The notes beneath the pieces were generated by a model. That model searched no databases, was not told where the DNA came from, and worked only from the letters and a program-made list of their open reading frames with translations. From a virus, in the IMG/VR virus record IMGVR_UViG_3300035670_001300, positions 1 through 22,892 of that record: a stretch of DNA of 22,892 bases; one strand, 5' to 3'. A program made the position numbers and the translations under genes. This document shows positions 20,249 through 22,892 of the stretch, piece after piece (position 1 is the first letter of the stretch; each line of letters starts with the position of its first letter).

Positions 20249-20548
20249 ATGGCAGACAGACCAATTGACAGTTTTCGCTGTGGTAATATCACGGTGAACG
20301 TGTGGGAAAAGTTCGGACAGAACGGCAACAGAAACCTGTCGTTCAACATTCAGAAGTCGTACAAGGACACTCAGTCCGGGGAGTGGAAACACACCGGCAG
20401 TTTTCAGCGGTCAGATTTGCCGGTGATTAAAGATCTTCTAATTCTTGCGTCCAACCGGTACCTGGTTGACGATAAAAAAGCAGTTCCGACCCATGGCGAC
20501 ATGGGTTTCAGTGGCGGTAACGATGATGGTGAGGTTAACTGGAATTAA
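20249..20548 (+). CDS. Conserved hypothetical early protein (99 residues)
   Basis: A strong AAGGAGG precedes the ATG at 20249, and the gap from the HTH gene is 11 bases. The protein begins MADRPIDSFRCGNITVNVWE and has strands followed by SFNIQKSYKDTQSGEWKHTG, then a helix SDLPVIKDLLILASNRYLVD and an acidic Gly-rich tail (GDMGFSGGNDDGEVNWN). The shape, a small beta-sheet domain plus one helix, resembles short single-stranded nucleic acid-binding proteins of the PC4 type found in some phages, but I see no motif that proves it. The acidic tail would fit a protein-interaction tail as in SSB. Confidence 0.6.
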   Translation: MADRPIDSFRCGNITVNVWEKFGQNGNRNLSFNIQKSYKDTQSGEWKHTGSFQRSDLPVIKDLLILASNRYLVDDKKAVPTHGDMGFSGGNDDGEVNWN

Positions 20549-20550
20549 AC

Positions 20551-21180
20551 ATGGATTATAATACAGAAACATGGTTCCAGTACATGATTATAGAGTATAG
20601 TGATCTGAATTATCGCAGATTGCATGAAAATTTCTGCGGTTATATCCACGATTCAATCAGGTTCCGCTCAATCTGTGAGATTGGTGCCGGTCCTGGTGCC
20701 TTCCTTGAATCCTGTGACGCATATACCGATGACTGGTACGGCACAGAATTAAATGAATTGCTTATCAAGGCTTTCTACGAGCGCAATCCTGATGCAAAAG
20801 GTAAGTTTGAGTTTAAAAATTGTGCTGACCTGGAACTGGACCGGGATTATGATGTTATCGTATGTGTCGAGGTATTGGAACATTTGAACGATGTAGAACT
20901 GGATAACCTGTTGACCCAAGTTGGAGAGCATTGTAACTGGTTTTTTGTATCCACACCGCCCGATGTAGAGCCTTATAACACGTGGGAAGGTCATGAAGGC
21001 GTCCGGGATGAAGCGGAATGGATTGAAATCTTGAAAGGCTACGGCCTTGACTTTGTAATCCGAACAGGTGCACCTGTTGAATGGGGTACTTTATATCGTG
21101 GTAAGTACCGGATGCCTGATGAGTTGATTCGTGCGCCATTCTTAAAGGAAATAAATAAAAAAGTGTTTGACAATCAATAA
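20551..21180 (+). CDS. Class I SAM-dependent methyltransferase in the early operon
   Basis: The 209-residue protein has SAM motif I ICEIGAGPGAFLES at 41-54, an acidic residue after strand two (GTELNEL, about 64-70), and the motif IV/post-I region DVIVCVEVLEHLND at 101-114, as in Methyltransf_11/23-type enzymes. FFVSTPPDVEPYNTWEGHEG follows. The start is 2 bases after the previous stop, so it is probably coupled. It lacks the NPPY/DPPY motif of adenine methyltransferases and the PCQ motif of cytosine-5 enzymes, so a small molecule, sugar or protein substrate is more likely. It is not closely similar to the methyltransferase in the tail cassette. Its 3' end overlaps the next promoter. Confidence 0.78.
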   Translation: MDYNTETWFQYMIIEYSDLNYRRLHENFCGYIHDSIRFRSICEIGAGPGAFLESCDAYTDDWYGTELNELLIKAFYERNPDAKGKFEFKNCADLELDRDYDVIVCVEVLEHLNDVELDNLLTQVGEHCNWFFVSTPPDVEPYNTWEGHEGVRDEAEWIEILKGYGLDFVIRTGAPVEWGTLYRGKYRMPDELIRAPFLKEINKKVFDNQ

Positions 21181-21195
21181 TTATGGTGGTATAAT
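21167..21195 (+). promoter_or_regulatory. Consensus sigma-70 promoter for the antirepressor gene
   Basis: TTGACA (21167-21172), a 17-bp spacer and TATAAT (21190-21195) match consensus, with TGG before the -10. The -35 lies inside the end of the methyltransferase gene. The start is near 21202. Confidence 0.85.
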
Positions 21196-21201
21196 ATTGC
21201 C

Positions 21202-21316
21202 GATGGATATTATTATTCTCGGTGGTATTATCCAGTAACAGTGTTAATCAACCCCTGTCAGTATGTCGTGGTAGCCGAGAACTACCGTGATAGAAAGCGG
21301 GGGTTTTATTATTTTT
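21202..21316 (+). ncRNA. Structured leader RNA 1 (pseudoknot, AGUA/GAAA loop, terminator)
   Basis: From the 5' end: TTCTCGG (21216-21222), a 27-nt linker, AACCCC (21250-21255), AGTA (21260-21263), an 11-bp helix (21264-21274 with 21282-21292), loop CCGAGAA (21275-21281), GAAA (21293-21296), GC, GGGGTT (21300-21305) and TTATTATTTTT. The loop is fully complementary to TTCTCGG, giving a 7-bp pseudoknot. AGTA facing GAAA is the bulged-G (sarcin-ricin) signature. Leader RNA 2 has the same elements in the same register. The RNA ends immediately before AAAGGAG of the downstream gene. Confidence 0.72.
21250..21316 (+). terminator. Intrinsic-terminator-like helix of leader RNA 1
   Basis: AACCCC pairs with GGGGTT around the structured interior and is followed by TTATTATTTTT. 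It would stop transcription just before the Shine-Dalgarno of the KilAC gene unless the fold is changed. Confidence 0.65.
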
Positions 21317-21329
21317 AAAGGAGATGCAT

Positions 21330-21941
21330 ATGCTACCATCAACAGAAAAGACAATGACAGTAAAAGAAGTCGCTGAGTTACTTGGTGTTCATCGTGACAC
21401 GGTTTTATCATGGGGAAATAAATTATTTCCTGAGAAGTTTGCAAGAGGCGTCACAACATTGTTAAATGAAGAGGAAGTCACAAGAATTAAACAGGCCATG
21501 TCTAAAAATTATAGCTTCCGGAACGTTCCGGAAGTTAGAACTGACCTTGAATATACTGAAATGGCAAAAGAAGTCATGGAATATCTTGTCCATAAAACCA
21601 ACACCTTAAAAGCTGAAGTGGCATTACTAACAACTAGGAATCATGTTCTTGAGAACCGTGTCAATATGCTTGTCCATGATTCGAAAACCTACACAGCAAC
21701 CGAAATAGCAAAAGAATGTGGTATGCAGTCGGCAAAAGCATTAAATGAGTTTCTTGAATTTAATGATGTGCAGTATAAAGTCAATGGAACATGGGTTTTA
21801 CATGCTAAATACAGCGGATGCGGATATGAATCAATCAAACAGGAAGAACTGGACAATGGTAAAATAATTTACAACCGGCATTGGACAGGTAAAGGCCGTG
21901 AGTTCCTGATTGAGTTCGTAAAAAATCATCATATGCATTGA
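21330..21941 (+). CDS. Antirepressor-like protein: MerR-type HTH plus KilAC domain
   Basis: The ATG at 21330 is preferred over 21324 because AAAGGAG is then 6 bases away; this gives 203 residues. Residues 8-35 (TMTVKEVAELLGVHRDTVLS) form a helix-turn-helix of MerR/excisionase type. Residues about 70-112 are a helical linker (TLKAEVALLTTRNHVLENRV). Residues 113-200 match the KilAC (ANT) domain: LVHDSKTYTATEIAKECGMQ, KVNGTWVLHAKY, IYNRHWTGKGREFLIEF. KilAC proteins often act as phage antirepressors, usually with a Bro-N, KilA-N or Rha N-terminus, so the MerR-like N-terminus is uncommon. The gene has its own promoter and leader RNA. A 20-bp perfect palindrome lies in its linker-coding region. Confidence 0.82.
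   Translation: MLPSTEKTMTVKEVAELLGVHRDTVLSWGNKLFPEKFARGVTTLLNEEEVTRIKQAMSKNYSFRNVPEVRTDLEYTEMAKEVMEYLVHKTNTLKAEVALLTTRNHVLENRVNMLVHDSKTYTATEIAKECGMQSAKALNEFLEFNDVQYKVNGTWVLHAKYSGCGYESIKQEELDNGKIIYNRHWTGKGREFLIEFVKNHHMH
21515..21534. repeat. 20-bp perfect palindrome inside the antirepressor gene
   Basis: CTTCCGGAAC is followed directly by GTTCCGGAAG. It lies between the codons for the HTH and the KilAC domain (residues 62-69). Its length and perfect symmetry suit a dimeric DNA-binding protein, possibly the product itself. Confidence 0.7.
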
Positions 21942-21966
21942 CATATTTCCCAAACCATGCTAATAT
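21938..21966 (+). promoter_or_regulatory. Sigma-70 promoter for the replication gene
   Basis: TTGACA (21938-21943), a 17-bp spacer and TAATAT (21961-21966), with TGC before the -10. It overlaps the last codon of the antirepressor gene. TTGACATATTT is also shared with the promoter at 19991. Confidence 0.75.
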
Positions 21967-21972
21967 ATACCA

Positions 21973-22087
21973 TATTAAGCGCATAAGAGTTGATTGGCCC
22001 CTCTCTATTGTGCTTGTGTAGAAAAACCCCGACAAGTAAGTCAAGGCAAGGCCAATTTGCCTGACTGAAAGCCGGGGTTTATTTTTT
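21973..22087 (+). ncRNA. Structured leader RNA 2 (same family as leader RNA 1)
   Basis: From the 5' end: ATTGGCC (21993-21999), a 24-nt linker, AAACCCCG (22024-22031), AGTA (22035-22038), a helix of 22039-22049 with 22057-22066 and one bulged A, loop GGCCAAT (22050-22056), GAAA (22067-22070), GC, CGGGGTTT (22073-22080) and ATTTTTT. The whole 7-nt loop is complementary to ATTGGCC, as in leader RNA 1 but with unrelated bases. AGTA, AGTC and GAAAGC are shared between copies. It ends directly before GGAGG of the replication gene. Confidence 0.72.
22024..22087 (+). terminator. Intrinsic-terminator-like helix of leader RNA 2
   Basis: AAACCCCG pairs with CGGGGTTT over 8 bp and is followed by ATTTTTT. 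It precedes the ribosome-binding site with no gap. Confidence 0.68.
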
Positions 22088-22097
22088 GGAGGTAAAA

Positions 22098-22808
22098 TTG
22101 GAAAGAGATTTTAAAGGTGTTTGGATCAAAAAGGAAATTTGGCTTGATTCTAAAATGTCATGGATGGAAAAGTTGTTTTTAACAGAGATTGAAAGCCTTG
22201 ATAATGAACATGGGTGCTTTGCTTCTAATCATTATTTTGCTGATTTTTTTCAGTTGTCAAAGGGTAGATGCTCTGAAATAATCAATTCATTAAAAGATAA
22301 AGGTTATTTCACAATTAGTTATGAGTATGATGGTAAAGAAGTAAAAAACAGAATTATAAAAACAAGAAAAGAATGGTCACCGAATACCTATTCGGAAAAT
22401 GCTGATGGGGTATTCGGAAAATACGGAGAGGGGTATTCGGAAAATACGAAAGATAATAATACATATATTAATAATACAATTAATAATATTAGCTCCGAGG
22501 TGGAAATTCCACCATCAGAGCCGAAGCTGTGGAATGTGGACTTTGACAAGCAATGGGGATATATACAGGATACCGAACGAAAGGAAGTATTCCGCTTACC
22601 ATGTTTATCAGGAAAAGAGTATATCGTTTACTGGGATATGTGCGATGACTGGAAGAAAGCATATCCGGCATGCAAGATACTGGCAGAACTGCGAGGAATG
22701 AAAGAATGGTTACTGTCTAACCCGAAACAGATGAAAACGCACAACGGAATGAGACGGTTCATTACTGGTTGGTTATCGAGGACGCAGAATAAAGGCGGTA
22801 GCAAATGA
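22098..22808 (+). CDS. Phage replication initiator, winged-helix type (O-like)
   Basis: The TTG at 22098 is the best start, 5-6 bases after GGAGG, giving 236 residues; a TTG at 22086 precedes the Shine-Dalgarno. Residues 1-75 form a winged helix (WIKKEIWLDSKMSWMEKLFL, HYFADFFQLSKGRCSEIINS LKDKGYF), as in HTH_36-type replication proteins. A low-complexity Asn-rich linker (about 95-132) is encoded by the iteron and AT-rich DNA. The C-terminal region ends in ILAELRGMKEWLLSNP and RFITGWLSRTQNKGG, the common end of such initiators and a likely contact for a helicase loader. The next gene overlaps its stop as ATGA. The gene has its own promoter and leader RNA 2. Confidence 0.78.
   Translation: MERDFKGVWIKKEIWLDSKMSWMEKLFLTEIESLDNEHGCFASNHYFADFFQLSKGRCSEIINSLKDKGYFTISYEYDGKEVKNRIIKTRKEWSPNTYSENADGVFGKYGEGYSENTKDNNTYINNTINNISSEVEIPPSEPKLWNVDFDKQWGYIQDTERKEVFRLPCLSGKEYIVYWDMCDDWKKAYPACKILAELRGMKEWLLSNPKQMKTHNGMRRFITGWLSRTQNKGGSK
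22380..22491 (+). other. Predicted replication origin: iterons plus AT-rich tract
   Basis: TATTCGGAAAAT occurs three times, starting at 22389, 22411 and 22434, a 22-23 bp period. The last two copies are identical over 19 bp (GGGGTATTCGGAAAATACG). The first forms an inverted repeat with CCGAATA at 22380-22386. A 43-bp tract with only three G or C bases follows (22449-22491), suitable for strand opening. The arrangement matches lambda-type origins inside the initiator gene. Confidence 0.75.
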
Positions 22809-22892
22809 GCAGATATACACTGATAGACAGGCTTGCAAAAACATTCCGGGCACAGCAGAACGTGGAAGCATACCTGTCAGCTATCCGCATTA
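22805..22892 (+). CDS. Partial replication-region gene (cut by window edge)
   Basis: An ATG at 22805 overlaps the initiator stop as ATGA. The visible 29 residues are MSRYTLIDRLAKTFRAQQNV followed by EAYLSAIRI. The position right after the initiator suggests a replication helper such as a helicase loader or helicase, but the fragment is too short to identify. A GGCGG-like purine-rich stretch precedes it within the initiator gene. Confidence 0.6.
   Translation, partial: MSRYTLIDRLAKTFRAQQNVEAYLSAIRI

Noticed and set aside
20237-20252. GGAGGCCTCC palindrome over the Shine-Dalgarno of the 99-residue gene
   Set aside because: It has no loop and cannot form a stable hairpin; the symmetry can arise simply from a strong AAGGAGG followed by CCTCC.
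1-22892. Recoded genetic code (TAG as an amino acid)
   Set aside because: Only the endolysin and large terminase genes end in TAG, but both proteins are complete at that point and the next gene starts there. The single in-frame TAG in a leader ORF is not enough.
1-22892. CRISPR array, tRNA, integrase, transposase or attachment site
   Set aside because: No regularly spaced repeats with spacers, cloverleaf sequence, recombinase motif or insertion-sequence ends were found.

Overview
The window is a contiguous piece of a tailed double-stranded DNA phage or prophage, most likely a temperate siphovirus. On the minus strand, read from right to left, there is a nearly gap-free late operon: nucleotide-pool genes, small and large terminase, an HK97-type portal fused to a MuF/gp7-type domain, prohead protease, HK97-fold major capsid protein, connector and tail-completion proteins, a likely tail tube protein, a three-gene methyltransferase/glycosyltransferase cassette, a probable tail chaperone, a short tape measure (600 residues), two long distal tail proteins, and a lysis block (two membrane proteins and an M15 peptidase endolysin). 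No tail sheath gene is visible, which argues for a siphovirus. No integrase, tRNA, CRISPR array or insertion sequence was seen. The host cannot be fixed from this window. Endolysin type, XhlA-like protein, consensus sigma-70 promoters and the tail-fibre C-terminus fit a Firmicutes (Clostridia-like) host, but this is a weak inference.

The control region lies at about 19.72-20.04 kb. Two divergent promoters with perfect TTGACA -35 boxes are placed head to head, and the two -35 boxes form the arms of one palindrome, TGTCAATATATGTTGACA. The leftward promoter drives the late operon through a leader of roughly 230 nt that can fold into a pseudoknot. The rightward promoter drives a small Cro-like helix-turn-helix gene, a conserved hypothetical gene and a second methyltransferase. 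Further right, two more consensus promoters each precede one gene: a KilAC-domain antirepressor-like protein, and a replication initiator with an iteron origin inside its coding sequence. A partial gene follows at the right edge.

The most novel element is a pair of related structured leader RNAs, at 21202-21316 and 21973-22087, between these two promoters and their genes. Both have an intrinsic-terminator helix (AACCCC/GGGGUU) whose interior carries a conserved AGUA/GAAA internal loop (the bulged-G, or sarcin-ricin, signature) and a hairpin with a 7-nt loop. In each RNA all seven loop bases are perfectly complementary to a 7-nt stretch upstream. The paired sequences differ completely between the two copies (TTCTCGG/CCGAGAA and ATTGGCC/GGCCAAT), so the pairing is supported by covariation. 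The terminator U-tract ends immediately before the Shine-Dalgarno sequence of the gene. I do not recognise this as a known RNA class; it looks like an attenuator, riboswitch-like or antitermination element shared by two early phage genes.

Other non-coding structure includes two 24-nt hairpins with the same GUCAAA loop and compensatory stem changes, placed after the major capsid gene and after the probable tail tube gene; a 21-bp repeat in front of the portal and tail tube genes; and a 22-bp perfect palindrome in front of the endolysin.
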